Shown: positions 7,954-15,048 of the stretch, piece after piece
Layout: the number at the start of each line of letters is the position of its first letter
Numbering within the stretch: position 1 is the first letter of the stretch
NCBI RefSeq assembly: GCF_001465795.2
Contig: NZ_CP013659.2
Coordinates: 2,002,501 to 2,066,500 of the forward strand
Reading direction: 5' to 3'
DNA: 64,000 nucleotides
Origin: Planococcus rifietoensis
GTDB lineage: Bacteria > Bacillota > Bacilli > Bacillales_A > Planococcaceae
The notes under the pieces: model-generated
The model's database searches: none
Told to the model about the DNA's origin: nothing
The model's input: only the letters and a program-made list of their open reading frames with translations
Made by a program: the position numbers and the translations under genes

Positions 7954-8286
7954 ATGAAAAAAGGCTTGGCTATTTTATTTATATCTGCAATCGCCTTAAG
8001 CTCGTTACCGGCATTTTCAACTTCAACTAATACTGAAGAGGTTGCAGTAAAAGCTCGTGTACCTGAACCTTGGTCCGTCCAAGATCAAATGGCCGTGAAA
8101 GCTCGTGTGCCTGAGCCTTGGTCTGTCCAAGATCAAGTGGCTGTGAAAGCCCGCGTACCTGAGCCTTGGTCTGTCCAAGATCAAGTGGCTGTGAAAGCTC
8201 GTGTACCTGAACCTTGGTCTGTCCAAGATCAAGTGGCTGTGAAAGCTCGTGTACCTGAGCCTTGGTCCGTTAACCCGAAAGCATAA
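7954..8286 (+). CDS. Secreted multi-copy signalling propeptide, probable pheromone of the upstream regulator
   Basis: A 110-residue precursor. The ATG at 7954 has a GGGAGTGG ribosome site overlapping the regulator's stop; the earlier GTG at 7945 lies inside that site. Residues 1-25 or so are a signal peptide: MKKG, hydrophobic core LAILFISAIALSSL, then PAFS. From residue 30 there are five 16-residue units, VAVKARVPEPWSVQDQ, the last ending in NPKA. Nothing else is encoded. Known RRNPP precursors (Phr, PapR, NprX, AimP) are exported and cut to 5-10 residues; some related families carry more than one copy. The invariant KARVPEPWSV is the likely source of the active peptide. Exact ends cannot be read from sequence. 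Confidence 0.85.
   Translation: MKKGLAILFISAIALSSLPAFSTSTNTEEVAVKARVPEPWSVQDQMAVKARVPEPWSVQDQVAVKARVPEPWSVQDQVAVKARVPEPWSVQDQVAVKARVPEPWSVNPKA
8041..8286 (+). repeat. Five in-frame tandem 48-bp repeats encoding the peptide
   Basis: Units start at 8041, 8089, 8137, 8185 and 8233. Units 1-4 are full 48-mers and unit 5 diverges after the peptide core. Between units, nearly all base differences are at third codon positions; the only amino-acid change in units 1-4 is V to M at the first position of unit 2. Confidence 0.95.
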
Positions 8287-8304
8287 TTTATTAATTGCAT
8301 TGCT

Positions 8305-8337
8305 AACCCGCCCTTCCAATACGGAGGGCGGGTTTTT
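8305..8337 (+). terminator. Terminator of the regulator-propeptide operon
   Basis: AACCCGCCCTTCC pairs with CGGAGGGCGGGTT over a short loop and is followed by five T, 19 bases after the propeptide stop. Confidence 0.85.
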
Positions 8338-8351
8338 GATTATTACAAAAG

Positions 8352-8382
8352 AAAAACGCAGGGGCAGCCCCTGCGTTTTTTT
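8352..8382. terminator. Terminator of the C26 hydrolase gene
   Basis: AAAAACGCAGGGGC/GCCCCTGCGTTTTT, a near-perfect hairpin with A and T runs on both sides; it can serve the minus-strand gene ending at 8384. Confidence 0.85.
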
Positions 8383-8383
8383 C

Positions 8384-9118
8384 TTATTGATTTTGTTTTT
8401 TGTCGATCAAGCATTCTTTGACGAAGTACGAGAAGATATTGCGAGAAGCTTCATCGCCTTGCAGCGCAAATTCTTCAGGATGCCATTGGATGCCCATCGC
8501 AAATTGATGATTTGGGCTCTGCAATGCTTCGACAAGTCCATCTGCCGCACGAGCTGCTACTTCTAAGCCCTCTGCGACATCTTTAACACCTTGGTGATGG
8601 AAAGAATTCACGTGGAATTCCTTTTCTTTCATGATTTCATATAATAAGCTGTCTTCTTCCAATTTTACGGAATGCGTGCGGTGTGTCCGCATTGCCATTT
8701 GTTTGTGCTGGTAAAGTGTGCCTTCATATTGAGCTTCAAGGTCCTGATACACGGTACCACCGAAAGCCACGTTGAACATTTGCATGCCCCGGCACATTCC
8801 GATAAACGGTTTATCTAGTTTAAGGAAATTCAAGATAAGTTCTGCTTCATATTTATCACTGCCTGGATAAACGGCGCCCAAACGGACATGAGGCTCTTCC
8901 CCATAAATATTCGGGTTGATGTCCCCTCCGCCTGTTACGATCAATCCATCCAATCGTTCACAAAGAAGTGGAATATCTTCTTCGTCCACAATCGGGACAA
9001 TCAAAGGCAATCCACCTGCCTGTAAGATGGCATTGGCGTAGACAGGATCCAAAGAATACATTTGGTCTTCTTCTACGCGGGCCGTAATACCAATTACCGG
9101 TTTATTTTCTGTAGCCAC
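8384..9118 (-). CDS. Peptidase C26 / gamma-glutamyl-GABA hydrolase-like glutamine amidotransferase
   Basis: A class I glutamine amidotransferase fold of the PuuD/YvdE type, which hydrolyses gamma-glutamyl amides such as gamma-glutamyl-GABA. The nucleophile elbow is GMCRGMQMFNV, and the catalytic His-Glu pair is in GIQWHPEE. LIVTGGGDINP is the family's first glycine motif. I prefer a GTG start at 9118 (GGGGA ribosome site seven bases before), giving 244 residues; a GTG at 9139 would add seven residues. It is the last gene of a minus-strand run, with a terminator behind it. A role in polyamine or glutamyl-compound breakdown is inference. Confidence 0.85.
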   Translation of the reverse strand: MATENKPVIGITARVEEDQMYSLDPVYANAILQAGGLPLIVPIVDEEDIPLLCERLDGLIVTGGGDINPNIYGEEPHVRLGAVYPGSDKYEAELILNFLKLDKPFIGMCRGMQMFNVAFGGTVYQDLEAQYEGTLYQHKQMAMRTHRTHSVKLEEDSLLYEIMKEKEFHVNSFHHQGVKDVAEGLEVAARAADGLVEALQSPNHQFAMGIQWHPEEFALQGDEASRNIFSYFVKECLIDKKQNQ

Positions 9119-9204
9119 TATAATTCCCCATTTCTGCACAAAAAAATTTGTCGATGCAGGTTTATACCCTTTTTTAAGCCTGTGGTAAACTTACATTTTC
9201 TTGC

Positions 9205-9516
9205 TTACAGTACGGGAAAGTGTTGATAGCGACTTAAAGAGACTTTTCCATCCTCTTCAAAGCAAAGCCCCTCTTCTTCCAATAACAGTTTTTGGGTGTA
9301 TCTCCCTTCCCCGTCTTTGAGGGCGATTTCACCTTTTGCATTGACGATTCTGTGCCAGGGGATATTGTGTTTTTCACTCATGCTGTGAAGAATCCTCGCG
9401 ACTTGGCGTGCAGAACGCGGGCTCCCGGCTGCATGAGCCACTTGTCCGTATGACATTACTTTTCCTTGCGGTATGTTTCTCATGACTTCGATCGCTTTCT
9501 TTGTAAATGGCTGCAT
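9205..9516 (-). CDS. Alkyltransferase-like protein (ATL), MGMT-fold DNA repair protein
   Basis: A 103-residue protein with the C-terminal DNA-binding fold of O6-alkylguanine-DNA alkyltransferase: MSYGQVAHAAGSPRSARQVARIL helix-turn-helix with the arginine finger. The active-site motif PCHR is replaced by PWHR, the signature of alkyltransferase-like proteins. Those bind O6-alkylguanine and hand it to nucleotide excision repair instead of repairing it. The gene starts 11 bases after the end of the upstream 161-residue gene, so they are probably cotranscribed. Confidence 0.88.
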   Translation of the reverse strand: MQPFTKKAIEVMRNIPQGKVMSYGQVAHAAGSPRSARQVARILHSMSEKHNIPWHRIVNAKGEIALKDGEGRYTQKLLLEEEGLCFEEDGKVSLSRYQHFPVL

Positions 9517-9527
9517 TTTTTTCGGAA

Positions 9528-10013
9528 CTACCCCTTTTCAGCATTTAGTGAATTCTTCATTATTTCTTCAAGCAACTCGCCAGCCTCGTAGCGCTGAAGG
9601 AGTTCTTCAACGAATTCATATAATGGCAGGTTGGACGCTTCGACGGCCAACCCTTTGCTTTCAGCATGTACTTCGCGATAATAAGCAGCCATTTGCTCCA
9701 CTTGCTCTCTGAACCCTTCCAAACTGGACTCATCGGTATGATGAAGCGGTTCCGTAACAGTTGGCTTCTTCCCTTCATTTACGTAAAGAAAGTGCATTTT
9801 GTCAAGCTCCTGTACTTTTTGGTCGAATAGACGCTGATGGTCATCGTATCTGTAAAAATTGCGCCAGTATTCAAAGATGGTTTTTGCAACGCCAAGACGC
9901 AACGCCCCATTAACCGAATCCAACCCCTCAACAACGCATAATTCGTACATGATTTTGCGCAGCGACTTCTTATACTCCCGTTCCACTACCCCTTTATATT
10001 GTGTATATCTCAT
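9528..10013 (-). CDS. Conserved-looking protein of unknown function (161 residues)
   Basis: I do not recognise this protein. It is soluble and mostly helical by composition. An N-terminal basic region (KGVVEREYKKSLRKIMYELCVVEGLDSVNGALRLGVAKTIFEYWRNFYR) could hold a helix-turn-helix, and the C-terminal part is acidic with a coiled-coil-like stretch (YEFVEELLQRYEAGELLEEIM). A GGGAGG ribosome site precedes the ATG. It lies between the FemAB-like gene (33 bases upstream) and the ATL gene, in the same direction, so it is probably part of that transcript. Confidence 0.6.
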   Translation of the reverse strand: MRYTQYKGVVEREYKKSLRKIMYELCVVEGLDSVNGALRLGVAKTIFEYWRNFYRYDDHQRLFDQKVQELDKMHFLYVNEGKKPTVTEPLHHTDESSLEGFREQVEQMAAYYREVHAESKGLAVEASNLPLYEFVEELLQRYEAGELLEEIMKNSLNAEKG

Positions 10014-10046
10014 TTAGTATACCTCCCTGTATTTGCTGAATTCGGT

Positions 10047-11030
10047 TCATATATTGCGGTAGCGCCGGATAATGTCTTCGTCGTCCAGAGAAATGAATCG
10101 ATCATACAGCTGTTGTTCGTGAATGCATTTACCGATGAAAAAAGTGGATGGCGACATATTGGCAATCTCCCGTTTCGCATCGCCCAAATCACTGTCTAGG
10201 CTTCCTCCCAAATGAAACTCTTCGTAATAATTTTCCACGCCCCATTCAGCTACTTTAGCCAGCAGTTCACGATCCGCTTGATGGGTGTGTCCTTCCGGCA
10301 AATTGCCTTCCAGGTGGAAATGTATGGTCTTGCCCATCGCAAGTACATAGCAGGCGGAAACTAATTTCTCTTCTATATACGCCCCGAACAGATGGAGATT
10401 GGGGCCAAGTGTACTGACTAAGGCTTCGAAGTAATCGTTGGTGAAAAAATAATAGCTATCAGCTTCTTCCCGTCTCCGGGCATTCGAATAATAAAGGACC
10501 AGGAATTCGAACATATGGCGGACGGTCCCTAACTTCCGGAAATCCACTTCAGATGAAGAGTTGTTCTCCATCACGGAAAGGCTATGCCATTTTTTCAAAT
10601 TAATCGAATATGTCTCGTATAAGGGCAATAACTGCATGGAGCCTTTAAAGAATTCTGCATTCTGACGGGAAGGATGAAAGCGGATGAATTCAGCGATGAT
10701 CTGTTCTTTCCTGCAGAACTCGGTGAACTCTTTCCTGAATTTCTCTACGAGCGATGCGCTATCGGAACGGATATTCAAGACCGGGCCGCCATACCCAAAG
10801 GGCGTTGCTATATCGAAACAATGCGGCATCGCTTCGTTGACTGTTCGTTTGATGAAAGGATACGCCACTTCACCGTCTGCACATTGAAAATAAAAGAGGT
10901 AAGCTTCTCCAGGATCCAATTTAAGGGCACTCAAAAAGTATTGGGTCGTGTAGTAAATATCCTGTATGTCTAAGGCATCTAGTATTTCCTGCCATTTGAG
11001 ATGCTCTTGAATGGAAACCAGCTTGTACAT
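10047..11030 (-). CDS. FemAB/GNAT-like acyltransferase
   Basis: A 327-residue protein with the layout of the FemAB-like (Acetyltransf_6) group of the GNAT superfamily: an N-terminal half with ATPFGYGGPVLN and the C-terminal half with HLFGAYIEEKLVSACYVLAMGKTIHFHLEGN. Relatives add amino acids to peptidoglycan precursors or acylate exopolysaccharide sugars. It starts 26 bases after a Wzz/YveK-like gene, which favours a role in surface polysaccharide or cell wall modification. The substrate cannot be told from sequence. Confidence 0.7.
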   Translation of the reverse strand: MYKLVSIQEHLKWQEILDALDIQDIYYTTQYFLSALKLDPGEAYLFYFQCADGEVAYPFIKRTVNEAMPHCFDIATPFGYGGPVLNIRSDSASLVEKFRKEFTEFCRKEQIIAEFIRFHPSRQNAEFFKGSMQLLPLYETYSINLKKWHSLSVMENNSSSEVDFRKLGTVRHMFEFLVLYYSNARRREEADSYYFFTNDYFEALVSTLGPNLHLFGAYIEEKLVSACYVLAMGKTIHFHLEGNLPEGHTHQADRELLAKVAEWGVENYYEEFHLGGSLDSDLGDAKREIANMSPSTFFIGKCIHEQQLYDRFISLDDEDIIRRYRNI

Positions 11031-11056
11031 AATCTCACCCCTGCTTTAACTGCTGC

Positions 11057-11716
11057 TTATTTGAAGACGGTTTGTAAATGAGCGCTTTTCTTTCTGCTAA
11101 ATTGAATATAGCGTCTTACAATACCCAATAACTCGAATGTCACGCTCAGTAAAATTCCAGCGACTAGCCCGGCAACAGCTGCAAGAGACAATAGGACACT
11201 CAGACTGCCGTTTTCTTCAAGCGCGCCGTGGGACGTGCCGGCCTTTAAGATGACGCTCACATTATCGACTTTCAACAAATGTGTTACTTCTTCTTGCAAG
11301 CTGAAAGCAATGGCGTTCGCTATGGTAGCAGCTTCATTCTTATTTCCTGCAGAGACAACAATATTCAGGACTTGGGAGTTTTCCGGCCGGTTGATCGCAA
11401 TACGATCATGCAGCTCGGCCATTGAATAAGGGCTGGCTGTGTTTTCAAGAACTTGGGATAGGACAGCAGGACTTTTCGCTAATACCTGATAAGCTTCCAG
11501 CGTTTGATAGTCAGATGCGGCTAAAGCCTCTCCATGAATTGTCTCGGATGTTAGCGGTTCGACAAATACTTGGCTTGTAGCCATGTATTCCGGCTCATAG
11601 ATAAAGACCGATACCAGCCATACGGCAAAGACTGTGGATACCGTCGTGCCAGCTACCAATACAAAATTCCGGCTGATGCACGCCAGAAGCCGGCGACCAA
11701 TTAATTGTTTCACCAT
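11057..11716 (-). CDS. Wzz/YveK-type polysaccharide chain-length or tyrosine-kinase activator protein
   Basis: A 219-residue protein with two membrane segments (about residues 18-38 and 172-195) enclosing an extracellular domain. The start of that domain, EYMATSQVFVEP, and the later NRPENSQVLNIVVSAGNKNEAATIANAIA stretch are typical of Wzz/CapA/YveK proteins, which regulate length of exported polysaccharide and, in Firmicutes, activate a partner BY-kinase. No kinase gene follows here, so the partner is missing or elsewhere. GGAGGATG ribosome site before the ATG. It is the first gene of a minus-strand series. Confidence 0.8.
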   Translation of the reverse strand: MVKQLIGRRLLACISRNFVLVAGTTVSTVFAVWLVSVFIYEPEYMATSQVFVEPLTSETIHGEALAASDYQTLEAYQVLAKSPAVLSQVLENTASPYSMAELHDRIAINRPENSQVLNIVVSAGNKNEAATIANAIAFSLQEEVTHLLKVDNVSVILKAGTSHGALEENGSLSVLLSLAAVAGLVAGILLSVTFELLGIVRRYIQFSRKKSAHLQTVFK

Positions 11717-12042
11717 TTCACATCCTCCTCACTTCTACCTTATCGATCTTCCTATCTAAAAATTCAGATTATTCTAGTACCTTTATATCACACTTCCTTG
11801 GTTCATTCTACACTTTTAAGCGGATTTTCATAAAAAATATTAATAAATATAAGCAAATAGACTGTATACGACATTCTATTTAAATTAACTAAAATTAATA
11901 TAGTTATATGTATCTATTAAAAGGATGTCATTCTCTCTTTGAATCCCGGTTCCCTTACACTCTGAAGCTAAAATTGGCATGAGAAAAAGACCGACGGAAT
12001 ATCCGCCAGTCTTCGCTAAGCTGATTCTTCAGATCGCTCAAT
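11717..12042. other. Intergenic region, AT-rich
   Basis: This stretch holds the promoter region of the Wzz-like operon and, at its right end, the terminator of the small regulator. The part 11750-11940 is very AT-rich with no coding frame or clear repeat. Confidence 0.4.
11986..12013 (-). terminator. Terminator of the small winged-helix gene
   Basis: AAGACCGACGGA/TCCGCCAGTCTT stem with a three-base loop and a T run on the minus strand. Confidence 0.75.
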
Positions 12043-12342
12043 TTATTCCTGCCACAAACCGATGATGCCGTTTCTTCTATAGATAATCTCTTCTTCCTCG
12101 AGCCGTTTGAGTACTTTGGTCAAGGTTTGGTGAGAAATATTCAAGTCGTGTGTAATTTCTTTAATCGTCTTGAAAAGCACGCCTTCAGACGAGGCATTTC
12201 TGATGAAATATTCCATAAATCTTTCAGCGATTTCTGCTGTTCGAGCAGTTTCCGATGAAAAATAATGGCGGCATTCCTTCAGGATTTTTTCTTCAGAAAA
12301 TGGGCGCGCATTATTGGAAGCATTGTTCTCAACTGCTTTCAC
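12043..12342 (-). CDS. Small winged-helix DNA-binding protein
   Basis: About 99 residues. GTG at 12342 is preferred because the ribosome site GGAGGTGAT overlaps the earlier GTG and ATG starts at 12351 and 12348. The C-terminal half, FKTIKEITHDLNISHQTLTKVLKRLEEEEIIYRRNGIIGLWQ, is a winged helix-turn-helix with a recognition helix SHQTLTKVLKRL and a beta wing. It resembles DNA-binding parts of Crp- or replication-type proteins, but no sensor domain is present. The target is unknown. The gene stands alone, with its own terminator. Confidence 0.65.
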   Translation of the reverse strand: MKAVENNASNNARPFSEEKILKECRHYFSSETARTAEIAERFMEYFIRNASSEGVLFKTIKEITHDLNISHQTLTKVLKRLEEEEIIYRRNGIIGLWQE

Positions 12343-12486
12343 GTTCATCACCTCCGTACTGGTTTTAGTATTATAGCTTATTTTCTATATACCCGATTTA
12401 CCGGTAAATATACACTCTATATCAATTTAACCTGATAATTCCATAATAAGGATCTCTTCATCCATATATTTCAAGTCTATTTACAC

Positions 12487-12517
12487 AAAAAAAAGACAGA
12501 GGCAGCTCCTCTGTCTT
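12487..12517 (-). terminator. Terminator of the carrier/M20 operon
   Basis: AAGACAGAGG/CCTCTGTCTT stem with a five-base loop followed on the minus strand by eight T. Confidence 0.85.
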
Positions 12518-12530
12518 CCAATAGAATGAC

Positions 12531-13826
12531 TTATGCTTTTGACATTCTCGATTCGATGAACGCTTTCAAAGCATGAACCCCATGTACACAATCCGCTAAG
12601 GACGACCATTCTTTTGGATTGTGGCTAATGCCGTCTTTGCTGCGCACAAACAGCATCGCAACGGGAATATGGCGCCCGACAATCATGGCGTCATGGCCTG
12701 CACCACTAGGGATTCGCACCGGCTCGATTCCTTGTTCTTTCAGTATTCCCGAAATTTCCTGCTGCAGTTCCTCTGCGATTGGCACAGGCGTGATGCTCGT
12801 ATTTTGCTGGAGTGAAACAGTAACCCCGTGCTTGTCAGCTACTTCTTCTGCCAGGCTCCGAATGCGCTCCACGAGTTGGTCGCGCGGTTCTTTATAGATG
12901 TCACGCGCATCGACATGCAACACGACTTGCTCAGGAATAACATTAATGCCATTTGGCGATACGTCCAGCTTGCCGACCGTCGCCACCGCCGTCTCACTGA
13001 TCGCTCGGGGAAGTTCAGGCAAGCGGCTGACAAATTCGCCAGCTGCGACCAAACTATCCGTTCTGCCGATCATCGGCGTATTGCCGGCATGTCCTGCCTG
13101 ACCTGAAAATTTCACTTCCATCCAGGCCGGGCCAGCGATTCCGCTGACGATGCCAACCGGCTGATTTTCTTGCTCCAGTTTTTTGCCTTGCTCAATATGC
13201 ACTTCTGCGAACAATTCCAGCTCCGATAAATCCCTAACCGACTTGCGGAATCCATCCAGAGAGCTGCCGTAAGAATTTAGAACTTGTTCCAAGCCTTCCC
13301 CGTTGTAATCCCGCAACTGCTTCATCTCTTGTTCAGAAATGTCCCCCGTCATCGCGCGGCTCCCGGTCAGGCCGCTATTGAATCTCGAGCCTTCCTCATC
13401 GGTGAAAATTACTACTTCATAGGGTTTTTCAGGAACAAAGCCGACTGACTTCCAAGCTTCAACCACTTCAAGCGCAGATAGCACGCCGAGCGGCCCGTCA
13501 AAATTGCCGCCATTCGGTACGCTATCGACATGGGACCCCGACGCGATAACAGGGCCATCCGACTGCCCCGGTAAAGAACCGAAAACATTTCCGGCACCGT
13601 CTTCTCTCACGCTAAGCCCAGCCTCTTGCATCCAGGATTTGACCAATTGCTTGGCTTGTTTTTCTTCACCGGATAACCCCGGCCGTTTGATTCCGCCTGG
13701 TTCGGTATAGCCGATTTCCGACAAGGCATGCAAGCGTTTTGCGAGGCGTTCCCCGCTGACTCCTGAATGGTCCAATTGTTTATCGTATCCCTTGATCAAG
13801 TCTTCGTATAATGTGCTATTTCCCAT
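12531..13826 (-). CDS. M20 zinc hydrolase of the N-carbamoyl-amino acid / allantoate amidohydrolase group
   Basis: About 431 residues. The ATG at 13826 has a GGAGGGG ribosome site; the upstream ATG at 13838 lies within it. Metal-binding motifs of the HyuC/AllC/AtzC branch are present: ASGSHVDSVPNGGNFDGPLGV, FTDEEGSRFNSGLTGSRA, ELFAEVHIEQGKKLE and SGAGHDAMIVG. Family members split N-carbamoyl-L-amino acids, allantoate or ureidoglycolate using two Zn or Mn ions. It follows a second M20 hydrolase and a membrane carrier in one operon, so a scavenging pathway for an N-acylated or carbamoylated compound is likely. Confidence 0.85.
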   Translation of the reverse strand: MGNSTLYEDLIKGYDKQLDHSGVSGERLAKRLHALSEIGYTEPGGIKRPGLSGEEKQAKQLVKSWMQEAGLSVREDGAGNVFGSLPGQSDGPVIASGSHVDSVPNGGNFDGPLGVLSALEVVEAWKSVGFVPEKPYEVVIFTDEEGSRFNSGLTGSRAMTGDISEQEMKQLRDYNGEGLEQVLNSYGSSLDGFRKSVRDLSELELFAEVHIEQGKKLEQENQPVGIVSGIAGPAWMEVKFSGQAGHAGNTPMIGRTDSLVAAGEFVSRLPELPRAISETAVATVGKLDVSPNGINVIPEQVVLHVDARDIYKEPRDQLVERIRSLAEEVADKHGVTVSLQQNTSITPVPIAEELQQEISGILKEQGIEPVRIPSGAGHDAMIVGRHIPVAMLFVRSKDGISHNPKEWSSLADCVHGVHALKAFIESRMSKA

Positions 13827-13846
13827 AAGCCCCTCCATCGATTCAA

Positions 13847-15025
13847 TTATTTTTTATTCAAGTATGAATAAGCGTATTGTGCATACAATTCCGCACCGGT
13901 TGAAAGTGCCTCTTCATCGATATTGAAACGCCCGTGATGATGCGCCCACTCCGTATCTTTTTCTGGATTCCCCGCTCCGACCAATGCGAAACAGCCTGGT
14001 GCTTCGTCCAAAAAGAATGAGAAATCTTCTCCGCCCATCGTCGGCTCTTCATGGTACAAAGCATCTTCCCCGAAAGCTTCCGCTGCAACTGCACGGGCCA
14101 ACTGTGCGCTTTCAGCTTCATTGACGACCGCCTGCGTGCCCCGGATGTATTCGAGTTCAGCAGTTCCCCCATAGAGCTCGGCAGTGTTTCTGGCATATAC
14201 TTCGAGCTGCTTTTCGATATGATCGCGCACTGTCGGGTCGAAACAGCGGACCGTGCCTTCAATAAGCGCATTTTCTGCGATGACGTTAAAGCGTGTGCCG
14301 ACCGTCATTTTGCCAACCGTGACAACGGCCGGCTGCTGCGGGTCTATTGTTCTTGAGACAATTGACTGGACATTCATGACAAACGAAGACGCCATGACCG
14401 ACGCATCGATGCACGCTTGCGGCATGGCGCCATGCCCGCCGCGCCCAGTGAAGCGGATATTGAAAATATCAGCAGACGCGAATGATGGCCCTGCTGTACA
14501 AGATACCATCCCGGTCGGGCTTTGTGACCAAATGTGCATGCCAAATACATTATCGACGCCTTCCATCGCGCCTTGTTGGACCATGGCCCGTGCGCCTGTT
14601 GCGACTTCTTCTGCTGGCTGGAACAAAAACCTGACCGTACCCTCGAGCTGGTCTTTGACCGAAACGAGCGCTTTTGCGGCAATTAACAACATCGCTGTAT
14701 GGGCATCATGCCCACAAGCGTGCATTTTCCCTTGTTCTTTGGAACGGTACGGCAAATCCGAAGTGAGCTCTTCGACAGACAAAGCATCCATGTCTGCCCG
14801 CAGCGCCACCGTCTTTCCGGGTTTTGCGCCAACTAACTCTCCAATGACACCGGTCGGCTCGGTTTTACGGCATCCAATACCAAGTTCAGTCAAATAGTTA
14901 AAAACGTACTCCGTAGTCCCATACTCTTCCCAAGATAGTTCTGGTTCGCTATGCAATTTTCTTCGGATATCAACCAGTTCCCCGGCATGATTTATTATTT
15001 CTTTTTTGATCGCTTCAAGAATCAC
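13847..15025 (-). CDS. M20 family amidohydrolase (N-acyl amino acid deacylase-like)
   Basis: A 392-residue hydrolase of the M20D branch (hippurate, IAA-amino acid, N-acetyl-diaminopimelate deacetylases). Motifs: RRKLHSEPELSWEEYGT, ALRADMDALSVEE, ACGHDAHTAMLL with metal-binding His-Asp-His, FQPAEEVATGARAM, and the terminal PTMGGEDFSFF. The C-terminal part carries the lid domain. A GTG start with a GGAGGG ribosome site. It lies between the carrier gene (23 bases) and the HyuC-like gene (20 bases). The precise acyl substrate is not readable. Confidence 0.87.
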   Translation of the reverse strand: MILEAIKKEIINHAGELVDIRRKLHSEPELSWEEYGTTEYVFNYLTELGIGCRKTEPTGVIGELVGAKPGKTVALRADMDALSVEELTSDLPYRSKEQGKMHACGHDAHTAMLLIAAKALVSVKDQLEGTVRFLFQPAEEVATGARAMVQQGAMEGVDNVFGMHIWSQSPTGMVSCTAGPSFASADIFNIRFTGRGGHGAMPQACIDASVMASSFVMNVQSIVSRTIDPQQPAVVTVGKMTVGTRFNVIAENALIEGTVRCFDPTVRDHIEKQLEVYARNTAELYGGTAELEYIRGTQAVVNEAESAQLARAVAAEAFGEDALYHEEPTMGGEDFSFFLDEAPGCFALVGAGNPEKDTEWAHHHGRFNIDEEALSTGAELYAQYAYSYLNKK

Positions 15026-15048
15026 TGCAAAACCCTCCTAAATGTTGT

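Noticed and set aside
8041..8286. CRISPR array
   Set aside because: Repeats are contiguous 48-mers in a coding frame without spacers.
8023..8319. 98-residue minus-strand frame across the peptide repeats
   Set aside because: It is the mirror of the repeat gene, with no ribosome site; codon differences between repeats are silent only in the plus frame.
12898..13101. Plus-strand frames opposite the M20 genes (12.6-14.9 kb)
   Set aside because: They are shadows of well-conserved minus-strand genes.
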